From Acanthornis magna (taxonomy: Eukaryota; Chordata; Aves; Passeriformes; Acanthizidae): a stretch of DNA of 64,000 bases. The stretch is taken from the NCBI GenBank assembly GCA_036785705.1, contig JAWUZG010000032.1, forward strand, positions 16,735,501 to 16,799,500. Reading direction: 5' to 3'. Every line of letters starts with the position of its first letter. The stretch's first letter is position 1. Below, one piece after another: positions 35,430-47,600 of this stretch. Under the pieces are notes generated by a model. The model was not told where the DNA came from and made no database searches. It was given only the letters and a program-made list of their open reading frames with translations. A program made the translations under genes and the position numbers.

Positions 35430-35720
35430 CTTGCTGGAAATGGGAGCCGGGCACTCTGCACTCCAGTGACCTCCTGGAGTACAAGTCCCCCTGGGCTTAA
35501 ACATTGAATCGACTCTAATGCCGGCGTGCCGCGCTGCTCGGCGATCAGTGGCAGAAGCGCTGCGGTGCCGCCGTGATGCGTTGGAAAGGCTTTCAGGGGC
35601 TTCGCACTCAGAGCTTTTCCCTCACCACCGCTTAATGATTGGCCATTACTCACCAAGTTTGCCTCGCTAAACATTTCCACTGGGTCCTAAAGGATACTTA
35701 CTAAAGCCATTATATAAAAA
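35430..35720 (-). promoter_or_regulatory. GABRR2: GABRR2 5' region: CpG-dense patch and possible TATA box
   Basis: 35521-35580 carries about a dozen CpG dinucleotides in 60 bases, standing out sharply from its AT-rich surroundings. Farther upstream, the minus strand has a TATATAA-like sequence at about 35718-35712, some 285 bases before the start codon. A promoter and 5' UTR here are inferred from position; no transcript evidence is available. Confidence 0.5.
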
Positions 35721-37429
35721 CCCGCAATTCTGCACGCCGGCTTTTTGCTCAATCCCCTAATCTCAGTGCTATCCTCCTGCCAGACTGTAAAACCAGGCTG
35801 TCCCTTTTCATTAGGCTTTCCACGATTTTTGATCCTCTGTACGGCATCTTTTGCAACTGGTAACTGCCTGTGCCACGTTTCAGACATGTATCTCGCTGAA
35901 AAATGTATGTATTTTAATGGATTTAGGGCAGCTGTGGTTTTATTTTCTGTCTGGCTCTTCATGCTGTTGAAGACAGAATATGAGCTACATCCTCTGAAAA
36001 TGCTGACTTTATTGTTAACCGTAAAGGAAAATTAAAACAGTACCTCCCAATCTATACATGCAATTGTCTTTACATAAATCAAGTCAGCATTTTTTTTTTT
36101 CAAATAGGTATTTGCCCTATCAGGCATTTTAACTTTTATCAAAGAAGATCGAAACTAAAATGAAAAGATACAAAGCAGCTATTTCTTTAATCACAAGGAA
36201 GAGATTGTTTCCAAAATCCATTCAAGGCTTATTTCCTCACAGCCTGGTCACAGGGCAATGCTGATTTTGCCTCCCTGGGGAACACGGGGCTGCGCTAACC
36301 ACAGCCAGTGTGGGGCACAGCTAGGAGGGCAAAAGTCTGCTTGGCACAGCAGGGATTCTGCAGGAAAAGAAAAGCACATTCAGAGCAAAACTTCCGGAGG
36401 AGCAAGAGACCTAAAACCCAGCAGAACTGCCTTGTGGGACAGACCTCTTCCAGAACTCCCTTCTGTGAGCCCACATTTGCAGAACTTGAACAGGGATTCA
36501 AGCACCACACCAACAAGGAAACACAGTACTTCCATTTCAGAGGCTACAGGACCTGAAGAAGTTTTTAGGTTTTTTGGTTTTGGGGGGAATTTGTGCATTG
36601 GTTTTTGCTTGCTTTTATTTAATTTCTAATGAAATACGTAAATTAGGTAAAAAGATGTTAATTAATATACTGACATCAAATTGGTCTGCAGCAGAAAGTA
36701 ACTGCTGAACAAATACATGCTTTTGTCTAAACTTCTATGAGGTTTTTTTCCCACCTTTGTTCCATTATACCTGCAAACAAGACTAACAATACAGAGAAAT
36801 GCTAGAAGACTCAGGTTTTGGATTTTTTCTAAGTTTACACATCCCCTTTAGACACAAAATGGGCTTTCCTTATTTTAGAAGTTTTTATAGCTACTTTAAT
36901 GTTGCAAAACAGTAATATATATTATAACTGATGAAATTTAGGCAAGCTCGAGGTAGCTTGATAAATACTTGCTGAAAAACAGAATGAGAATCTCACTTAA
37001 GTCAGTGCTGTCATGTTTGACAGCAACCAAATGAAAGCTAGCCAAATCTCATTGTCTTTGAAATAAACATGCTGAGCAATAATTTAAACAGTAATACAAG
37101 AGGAAAATTATCCCACTCATTGCTTTCTTCTACTTCAGTATTTAAACAGTCACAGACGAAACTTCTCAAAACCCTAACAATTGTAGGTCTACTGCTTGTA
37201 TATGCCTTTTCACAGTATTCATGAATATTACCAGAGACTTTTAAAACAGACTTATGATAAGAAGATCTCTGGGTCCAAAATATTGATTTTGGCATTAAAA
37301 ACCCCCAAAAAGAAAAAAAAAAAAAACCCCAAACAAACAACCAAAAGAACCCCCCAAACAAAAAACCAACCAACCAAAAAAACCCCCAGACAAACAAGAA
37401 ATAAACTGCCATGTGATACTTGAAACATA
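35721..37429. other. GABRR2-UBE2J1 intergenic region
   Basis: This lies between the inferred GABRR2 5' region and the inferred 3' end of UBE2J1. It contains a G/T-rich stretch on the plus strand (36560-36605) and the A/C-rich tract at 37290-37395. No gene is recognised; the short open frames (for example 36258-36629) match nothing I know. Confidence 0.6.
37290..37395. repeat. A/C-rich tract, G/T-rich on the transcribed sense strand
   Basis: Runs of A alternate with four to six C residues on the plus strand. On the minus strand this gives several runs of four to six G residues in about 100 bases, separated by T-rich spacers. It lies immediately downstream of the inferred UBE2J1 poly(A) signal. 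Confidence 0.85.
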
Positions 37430-37455
37430 TCCAAAGACTGGCTTGAAACTTTATT
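37430..37455 (-). terminator. UBE2J1: Probable UBE2J1 polyadenylation signal
   Basis: AATAAA on the minus strand at 37455-37450 is the first canonical signal found after the UBE2J1 stop codon and gives a 3' UTR of about 0.9 kb. A T/G-rich stretch (rc of about 37300-37400) follows, as expected for a downstream element. Other AATAAA candidates occur farther on, near 36619 and 36014, so a longer 3' UTR is possible. Confidence 0.45.
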
Positions 37456-38364
37456 ACTAGCAGGGTTGTAATAAATACTTCTCTTAAGCATGTTCATATA
37501 TATGAGAATTTAAGTATAATAAGGTTTAAATTTTCTTTAGTAAATAAAACCACATATGAAACACTCAGTTCAACACATTATGTATATTTCTGGTATAATT
37601 AAAAGACAATAACTCTGGGTAAATAATTATATTACATATTTATAACTATTGCAAGAATAGACATGTTTCGTATAATCTTCAAATTTTAAAAACAAGATAT
37701 ACAATTGAAAGTACTAGAAGAGGACATTCAAATCTTTCAAAAGATTATCCAATCTTTCTTCCAAAAAATAAAAATCAAAATAATGCAAGTAGTTTTCTGG
37801 TGCCTACTTTCCTACCATACTCCTTTCCCCCTTCCACACACAAAGCAGCATCACAACCAATTTGTATGTGTTCCCCCTCTGGAAATGTGTCATGGTAAAT
37901 AAAAGTGGTTACAAAACTGTATTCCCTCTAAATTAAGAGTTCACCAGACACAAACACATAGTAGTGTTTCATTTTATAATCCCCTCCTCAATGTCAAATC
38001 TTAACCTAACTTAGATGGGGTCTTTAGATGGGCATTTATGCCCCATGAAAAGATTAATCAACCACTTTTTAAAAATTGTCTTTTTCCAGTTTATAAATTA
38101 CTCAAATTTAGTCCCATCCCACATGCCCTAATGTTTCTACTCCACTGCACCATTTCTCTAAGTATCTAGTGGGCACTCAATTAAAACTTGTCGCTACAGG
38201 TCCAACTTTGCTTTTCTTACAAATAATGTATCTGTAGGTACTTTAACATTCATAAGGATTTAAGCGTAAATACAAAAAGTAACCTTTGTAAACAGTTCTC
38301 ATGTCATAGCCAATACAGAACGTTCAGTGAAGCATTCAAGTCACAGCTGTTAGTACAAACAACC

Positions 38365-38637
38365 TTATAACTCAAATATATACTCATTAGCCAAACATAT
38401 TCTACGAAATATGAGAGCTGCCAGAGCAAAGGTCAGCAGGACAATGAGAACAGTTGACCCCGTGTGGTTCGTGTTGCCTCTCGGCTGCTGTGCCCGGTTG
38501 AAGTCAGTCGAAGTTGGGGCCCGTCTCTGGCTCTGCTGCTGCGCACGGCGCTGCCGGGGACTCATCGAGGTGCTGCTGGCGGACGCAGCTGGAGTACGCT
38601 CCTGGCCAGCCACGGCACCGCTATTCTGAGTTTCAGA
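38365..38637 (-). CDS. UBE2J1: UBE2J1 exon 8 (last): linker and tail anchor
   Basis: The acceptor TTTTTAG precedes 38637. It encodes 90 residues and a TAA stop at 38367-38365. The conserved TSMSPRQRRAQQQSQRR block is followed by a variable stretch, the hydrophobic STVLIVLLTFALAALIF helix, and RRICLANEYIFEL at the C-terminus, matching the tail-anchored end of UBE2J1. The first in-frame candidate start at 38613 is a GTG within the exon and not an initiation site. Confidence 0.96.
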   Translation of the reverse strand, partial: SETQNSGAVAGQERTPAASASSTSMSPRQRRAQQQSQRRAPTSTDFNRAQQPRGNTNHTGSTVLIVLLTFALAALIFRRICLANEYIFEL

Positions 38638-41600
38638 CTAAAAAAGGAACATCGAGAGTTGTGAGACAAAACAGCACATAAGATTAGCAAGAGATAAAAT
38701 CATGAGGACTAAAACATACTCTTCAGATAACTGTTAATGCATGTCACTAATAATTGCCAGATTGTTATAGCTGTGGTTTTTGTCCATACACTATCCTGTG
38801 AAGAAGTATATTTCAATCTGAAAGTTAGTAGTTCAAGGCTGAGGGAAGTCTGTCAAACCGTATTTGTGTTAAAGAGATTTCAAATATCTTTCTTTGGGAT
38901 TTATTTTAACTCTTTGTTGCCCAAGAAATCTTTAATAATCCTCCAGATAGTTAAGTCTCTGAGGATTTGCAATATCACCTGTATGGAGGGGAAACAAGTT
39001 GGGAAAGCTAGAACAGGATGGAGAGAAGTCCAAGAACTGTAATTGAGCGATGCTGCAGTGCTTCCTGTGGACAACTGGGTCCAGAAGTCTGCTCTCATCA
39101 CCACCACCACTGAAAAAAACAAAACAAAATCCTAACCACAAACCACCTACGTCATCCCAGCAGGAGCTCCCTGAGCACAGCACCTGTGCAGGCACTTACC
39201 TAATGCCCTCTACTGGTCAAACTCAGTCTGACATTACAAGTACTAAATACAACAAATGATGCTCTGCTCAGTGGAGTTTATGCTGAAGAAAACAAGTTTC
39301 AGTCTTACAAACTGGAAGATATGAGATCTGATCTTCCACCAGACTAATCCTGCTTGCCATACTAAAAAGCTCAAACTTACAACGTTTAATATGAAAAATA
39401 GTGATACAGCACAGTCATTAGAAATAAAGACAAGGTTCAATTTAAGTGTTAAAAAAAAAAGAAGCTTTGAGAAAAATAGCAGGGTTTTTTAATTTTTAAG
39501 TCTTACTTTCAGTTCTCAGAACAGTTTTCTAGTATTCCTACCTAACGCAGCTTGCAGCTACTTTCCAGAGCTAACCTTCTCCCCACTTTCCTTCTAAGAG
39601 ATTACCACTACAGCAGGTAAACTAGAATTCTGGACATTTTATATTTGTTTCAAAAGCCATTTAATGGACACAATATCCATAACCTTAAGCACCGCTTCAG
39701 CCAGCTACTATATCCATAAAAGATACCCTTTCCACACAACCAGACAGGAATATCCTCAACTGCATATCAGGTTTGACAATCCACAAGACAGTAAACAGCA
39801 CTTGGTCTTGTGATTCTTCTGTGTGTGGACAAAGAATTTAAAATTTTCACCTAGTCAGTGATTTGTCTAGCCCAGGGAAGAGGCCTTCCATTCCTACCTT
39901 CTCATCATTAGTATTTGCCACTGTTTATCATCAGCAAGGAAATACTGATGCAATTACTCGCCACATTTGACAACTTGCCTGTTTACACAGGCATCTTGCC
40001 TAAAGAAGCAAAGCAGCTTGAGTAGCTTCAAAGAAAAATGTTTTTTAAAGATATATTTTATCAGCAGAGACAGCCAAGAACACCACAAGTAGCCTGTCAT
40101 GATTTCCAGTACACTGCAGAAGGAAGTAATTCTGCTTTACACTGAACTCACTTGAAAGCTCCACATGCCATGGAAAATAAAGACTTAGGGAAGCCAAGCC
40201 TTTGAAAAATGAAGTTCCTAGATTAATCTACATTCCCATCTTCCAGAAGGTGAGAGGGAGAGAAGTGAACTCAGGACACAAGAACTGCCAATTCCATAGG
40301 CAGTGTTTTTCTTCTTCGAACAGTTTTTAAAGAATTAGAAAAGCCTAGAAATATTCCTAATCCTTACCTTACTAACAAAAGTAACTAGCACTGGCTGTCA
40401 CACACATCCTCTCAACACTGTGAAATTTAAATTTAAAAATAAAACAGAAAAGCCCTGTTCTGAATAGAACAAGCTGTCATATACTAACATGAACAGATCT
40501 GCGATTTGAGAGAAACCTCACCAAGAATTTCAAGGCTTTAAGTCACTTTTCTGAGGAAATTATAAATGGACTGGGGCAGCAACAGACCAAGGGCTTCACC
40601 CAAAGCTCAGCTAATGCATCACCTTGTGATTCCCAACATAATCAATGACCAACTACTACCAGACATGCAGAAGAAAGTTAGATAAGAAATGAGGAATCAT
40701 AACCCAATATAAATTTGGATCCAGGTGCTACAGTATCTTAGATAGATAGACAGACAGACAGATAGATTTATTTGTTTGAAGACTTAATTTTTAAGAATCC
40801 CAGAAGTGGCAGATGGGCTGTACTATATTTTTTTTTTTAAATCACAATCTTCTTCAGCTTAAGGGAAATCTTTAAACTCTTCTTGAGCAGACATTGCAAG
40901 ATTTTTAGACTAACACAACACCTCACATGACACAATTTCCATTAATTGTTTCTGCCAAACAATATGGGAAATGTGGATGAGGGCTTAACAGTCTAAAAAT
41001 ATAACTATTTAGTAAGAGTTACATTGTAGCAACCTTTAGCATCTGATCTTTACAGACATCTAATACACACACTGTCATATTATTACATATGCTATTTATA
41101 TTTCTATGTGTCATATTATTTCTGAAGCTTCTGAAACTCGTAGGACTGGTAGAAAACTTTACTCCAAGGACATCTGAGTTTGATGAATAAGGCTATTGCA
41201 GTTAAATATATTAGAATTAACAAAACTTATATTGTCTAACAAAATGCAAGTGAGGATATTTATATCATGTTCAGTCTACCGAAGAATGGTAGCATTCATT
41301 GCATCCTGTGTATCTCCAGGCCATTATTTCAAAAATGTTTATCAGAATACTAGAAGGATTAAATAATCATCTTAGAAGGGATGGTTTTAAAATATAGCAA
41401 ACTCTAGGAATTCAGAAACATATAAATCCTCTTAGTTACTGAAGCCTCTTTCACTTACACTAATGATCTAGGGAGAGAGGCAGAAATCAGAAGGATAGGT
41501 GAAATACTTCTTTGTCTGTACAACTTCCAACTGAAGAAATGCCAAAGTTTGACACAGCATGGCTTATAGGCTAGTATGAAAAATGTCTATTGTTTAATGA

Positions 41601-44600
41601 ACCAAAGTTGGGCCAAGTACTCTCAATTGTCAAGATATCTAAAATTTGCTGCTTTAGTATTACGAAACTAAGACACCACTTAACAGAGATCAAGGGAAAC
41701 ACTTTTTACCAGCATAACATTCAGAAGTTATGTTTCTGACAGAAACCTCCTTCATCAGCCACTATTATCAGTGTAGGTCACTAGTAGAGGATATGGTTTA
41801 ATAACAGGTGCACTGAGGTTTAATGTATTCCCAGGTTTTCAGAAAACAGTCTAACCACACCTTTTACCATGTTACTTGATAAAGCTTATCAAGCATCAAC
41901 TGTATTCACTAGCTATAAGCCCCAAGGTGGGACACCATTCCGTATCAATACACCAAATGTATTGCTACATATCTGGGGGGAGTTCAGACACCCATAATCC
42001 ACATGGATTTAGTTGGTGCAATCAGGGGGGCAGACAGAGAAATGCAGCCTACCAGCCTCTGCTGCTCAGTAAACTGCACTTATCTCCAGCCTCCACTAAT
42101 GAGTCCCATGGACTGTGATAAGAGTTTTGATACCAAAATTTAGGTGACCACTGGATCCAAGTTCAACCTGAATATATATAAGATATTCCTTCAAAAGCAT
42201 TGTTCTGCTCAGATGTGGAAGGATCTCACCTTAATACTAAGGGCAATTACTTTTATCAAGCCAACTTTCAGCAGTACCTTGCTTGCAATTTGAATACTCA
42301 AACAAGAATAATAAACAAGTAGACATCAACAGCTACTACGAATTTTTTTTAAAAAAGAAAAAAGTACTGTCAGAAGTAGTCCAGTCAGAGGTGTTCTCTG
42401 TACTGGGTTCAGACTCCTCAGAAGTACAATGTTGCATAATGCCTTAGGCAGCCTATTGTTTTAGTCTTATTAATGCCTAGAGACTGTTCTTTGCAGCTCT
42501 GTATCCTTTTGCACAAGTTGCTGTGGTAGCATTTTCCAGAGCAGCGTTGCTGCTTCTCTTGTTCTCATGCTGTTGTACTCGTTGCCTTGCACCTGGCAAA
42601 CCTTGATAATGTTGTTGTGACTAGCTCTCTTGGGAAGCAGCTCTCACTGGTGTGAGAATCAACCCCTTCCCCTCATTCTTCCTTCAAAGATAAGCTGTCT
42701 AAAGGTTAGACAAATGTTCCCTATTATAGGCATATAAAACTTAACAGCCAACGTGCAACATCTGCACCAGTGTTGCACACTGCAGTCATTTCTACCAGGA
42801 TCGTGAATGGGAACAACCACAGCTGGTCTGGCAAAAAGACAGGAGAAGGTGGGGAGGAAGGGAAGTGACCTGGAAGACGTGGTCACATAGGGAAAGCCCG
42901 TAAGTCAAGAACTCTGAGTGCACCTCTCCCACAGCATAACAAACACACCCATGCAGCAATTACACAGTATCTTCAAAGGGCAAGAATCTGTAAGACTAAA
43001 GTACTGAATAACACAGTGACTGCCAAAATAAACTGGAGTTTGAGATCTGAAATCTGAAAAACATATGCTTAATTGAAATACTGTAAGTCTTGGTGCTTCT
43101 TTAGTCAGTGAGGCTACAATCCTTTCCCTTAGTCAAAGCTGTCAGAAGGGAGAGCTAATTCAAAGTATCTTTCCTTCTGATGGAATGAAAAATTCTCTCT
43201 TCGGGAATAAGGTCATGCGTGGAACAAAGGAATGGATACAAAGTGATGCCATACCAAAGACCCATTTCAGTGTGCTCTTAACACAAGAATTTAGTTAAGC
43301 TTGTTCCAGAAAGGACATCACTGTGCTCACAAATATCTTGCCATTAAAGCATTCCAAAAACCTCTGTCCTTTCAAGCAGCTTAAAGGTAAAAAAAATAAT
43401 GGAATAGGGAACTGTTGCTGGAAAGAACAAACTCAACCATGAAGCAGTCCCATAGTAAAACACTGTCCCTCCTGCTCACCCAGAGGTGACCCTTTCCTTA
43501 GCAACTATTCACCATTGTGTCTTTAATGTAGACTGGTTACAGATGTTCCAGGAGCAAAAGAAAGGTAATACTCCATTTTCTTCTGCATGATTACTTCTAG
43601 TATTCACCTCTGTATCGTGTAGAAACACATAAGGTCCAACACTTCCAGAGTGAGACACATTAATCTACTATAACAAAAGAAATTAAACAAGCTAATACAA
43701 GGATTCAGCATTAGGCCTACTTCTACAATTTTTACTCTCAAAGACAGTAAAACCCACAAATTTTCTACAATAGCTTTTAATTATGCACATATTTGTAGAG
43801 TAAGTGGCAAACATTTTATCCAGAAAGAGAGAATAACATGTTTTGATGTTGCCCACATCTAACACAACCTCATAAGGCAGAATTAGGCCTTTACACAACA
43901 AGAACGCAATAAACAGATTTTACACATGCAAGAAACCAAGCTGAGTAGAAAAGATCTGTGGTTTGCATGGATACTCTTTCACACCTCTAAGCAGATCAAG
44001 GCTCAGCGTGCCCTACTTCGAAAAGATTTCTATTAACTTTCACATGAATAAGAACACAAAAATAGCAAGCTCAAATTCCTTAAAATAGTCTTTCCTGTTA
44101 CACATTTATTTCTTCTACTGTGTGGCTATTTTCACTACTGAATGGCTCCAAATAATTCCTAATACTCAAAATGTGACAGTTCAGAAACACAGGTGTTGGT
44201 TCAAACTAAAACTAACAATCATGAATGTAACAGTTCAATTCCTTAAAACATGAACCCAGTTATGACTTACAGTTAACCATATATATAAATATTTTTACAC
44301 ACATTTAAATATTTAAAGATCTAATTTCCCAAGGGACTGTTCTTTTGAAAACTAAATTAATCATTAATTATTAAATCAGTATAATTGATAAAACCAGTTG
44401 TCTTAAAAATGTGATTAATTTTAAAAAGTCTCTCTCCTCAAGAAAATGCCAGCAATGCCTTGGTGTGTCAGCTCTTTCTACTATATTAGCCAGGATTTGT
44501 AATAAGAAGAATAAAATAAAATGGTTTATTAAATCCTGAACAATCTGGAAAAATCCTTATTGTGGGGAAAAAAGTATGCTATTAGCATGTTTATATTTCT

Positions 44601-47600
44601 ACATAGCTTGAAAATATGTTGCAAACACACAACAGATGTTCTGATGTTATTTGACATGTTTTAGGTTTTTTAACCAATCTGCAGCCCCATCCTCTCTAAA
44701 AAAGGCAGCTTATCTAGGATTTGCCTGCAATTTATCAGTGAATTTAGACTGCATTTGCAACAGTCATAACAGCAGCTGCCTTGGCCCATCACCAGACCTC
44801 GGTCACTTCCGAAACCTTTACGTAAGCTCTACACCTAGCAGTATTAAAACATAAGTGTCATACTTCAAATGGTAAGAATATTTTAGACTTACTTAAGAGA
44901 TTATAAAAACCAGGAAGATAATATTAATTAATATTTAAACGCTACAGGTTATCACTGAAACATTTTTTGCCTCTGGCTAAGAATTCTGTTGGAAAAAACC
45001 ATGCTACATTATGCAGATGGTAAATTGTAGTGCTTCAGACACCATAAAGTTTTAATGAACACTTAACCCATATTTTAAAGCAAACACTGGGAAGAAGAAT
45101 TGCTAAAAGAACATTATTTATTGTTTTAAGAGAAGGAAGTGAAAGCAGAGATTGCTATTTCTAAAAGTGATTCAGCATACTATTTGTTAATAAATTTCAT
45201 ATAAAAGTATGCAGGCGTTCCAAAATAAATACATGAACTACATACTCTTAATCAGAACTCCAATCAGCTTAAGAGGACCAATTTCATATTCAGACTATGC
45301 CCAATAAAGCTCAAGATGGACCATACCGTTGCACTTGCTGGATCTGGGAATGCTCTAGCTGCACTGTCCTGCTGGGGCTCATGCGAAGCTGCAGAGTGGT
45401 TCAGTCCTGATGTGTTTGAGGGTCCAGCATCAGACCTCCTGGATGAATTGACCTCTGCCTACAAGAAGCACATATGTACACTTCACAGACAAGATCAAAA
45501 CTGCACCGAAAAGATCTGGCTTATTTTGGAATGTGTATTCCTATTCCTATTGTATAGAGAACATGAGGCTTACCAAAATGCCAGTTGCGTTTCAATGACA
45601 CAGCAACAAATTTAAGAAATTTTAATTCTTTAAAAGTAAGGTTGTAAACATGCAAACAATTTAAAACACAAGTTTAAAAAACAATTTTAAGTTTGTTTGC
45701 ACGTAACAACAAACATAACATTCAAAAAAAGCAGAGATGTAGAGAGCAAAAACAAATTCTTCAGAAGGTCCAGGACATTATGCCAGAATAACACAATTTT
45801 TAAAACTTCAGTTTTGCATGCCCTTAAAGCCAATGGTGATGTACTGTTGATACAAGTGAAGTAGCACAGCCTGCTCCCCCACAGGACTAAGGAGCCTCCT
45901 GGGAGTGCTCATGTAATGTGGCTATACTGGTTTCAGTACCAAAGCTGCCTCACAGACAGAATGGGCATATATGCATGGCATTACACTGGGTAGTATATGC
46001 ATACCAGGGTCCAGTATTTAAAATTCAGCACAGAGTAAAAGAAAAAATACAAGTCTTATAATACTGCTTTCATACACATTTACAAAATGTCTACTAAGCA
46101 TTATTTCCGAGAATTTAGGTTTCATGCTTAGGAAATTTGAGACAAGAGATCAGTAGGGACATGTAGAAGAACACAAAACCCAGTATATATGCCAGCAACA
46201 ATCTCTTGGGACCAGAAAAGGACATACCATCATAGTGCTGAACTGAAATACTTTTAAAATTTACACATGTCCAAAAAAAAAAAAAAAGTAATGACCAGAT
46301 CAATTTTTATCAGTAAGCAAGTCACCTCCCAAGTCATGTATCTAGATCCCAATTTATTACAAAGTTGACAACTTCAAATCTAGTAACTGTCTTCAAATGC
46401 AGGTATAAGTAGTGGTGGTAGTAGTAGCAAAAAATACAAACAGTGCATTAGAAAACAACCAGTTATGGTGATAACAAACTGATAAGATCACAGTATAATA
46501 TTCTTTCATTATACTATTTTCTGTGAGGAAATCAAGCTCCCTGTTTTTTGATTTGTATTACCTCAAGAGAATCCAAAAAATACAGCACTGAAACAATCTG
46601 AAGGTGAATTTAACATTTGAAAACTTAGAATCTGACTTTCCCTTTTCACTTGACTATTATGAACTCGATTATTAGAAAGGAAAATTTATGATTCAAGTAT
46701 GGATCATCAACAAAGCAATACAGAATTATGAATAATTTAGACTGGAATGGACCTCTAGATGTCCCTGGTACAATTCTCTCTAGAGTCCTGTCCAGACAAG
46801 TTTTGAGCATCTCCAAAGTTGGGGATTCCACAGCCTCTCTGAGTAGCCTGCTGCAGCATTTGACAACACTTGGGGTGAATCTTTCTTTCCTATATCCAAC
46901 CGTAAGTTCCCCAGAACCTGTGAGTACTGATTTTCATACTCCTGCTTTTTCCAAGGTAAGTTTATTTCATCTTTACTGTTAGTCTCCATAAAGCACTACA
47001 AAATCTGCATTTTATTTACTTTAGTTTATAAAAGTCCTAAGCCTAGTATCTAGACTGAAGTCAGACTAACATTCAAAAGATGACCTAAATATTTGAACTC
47101 CATAATAAGGGTGAGTGGAAAATTAATTTTACTGTAAAGTATGTCTTGTGATGGCAACATGAAGGTAAACCATACTGTTTTACAGTGATACATATGCTAT
47201 TAGTAATTTCTTTTTCCTTTTCCTTTTTTCTTTTTTTAAAGCAAAACAGAATTTCTGTTATATAACACCTAAAATGCAGGAAACAATTTGGAAGTCAATA
47301 CAAAACTGACACAAAATACACTTTTCTATTAAAACAGGCAGGAACAAAGGTGGATGCTCACAGAAGAAGGAAAACTATAATGAGAAAATGTTTTGGGTTT
47401 TTTTTTTCCTCCTGACTTTCATATTCCTATCTCAGTATCACTCATGAGGCTTTTTTTAAAGTTACCATTTTGTTTAAAGCTGCTATGAAACTATTTTTCA
47501 CAACCCCAGGATCATGTACAAAAAGTTAGGCAATCTCTTCTTTAAGGATGAAGCTAATGCAGAGGGTTCTACTATGTTTGGTAGTAGAGAGACTCTCTCA

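Noticed and set aside
37038..37497. Phe/Trp/Gly-rich minus-strand open frames that look like membrane proteins
   Set aside because: They are translations of the A/C-rich low-complexity tract; the apparent hydrophobicity is a composition artefact.
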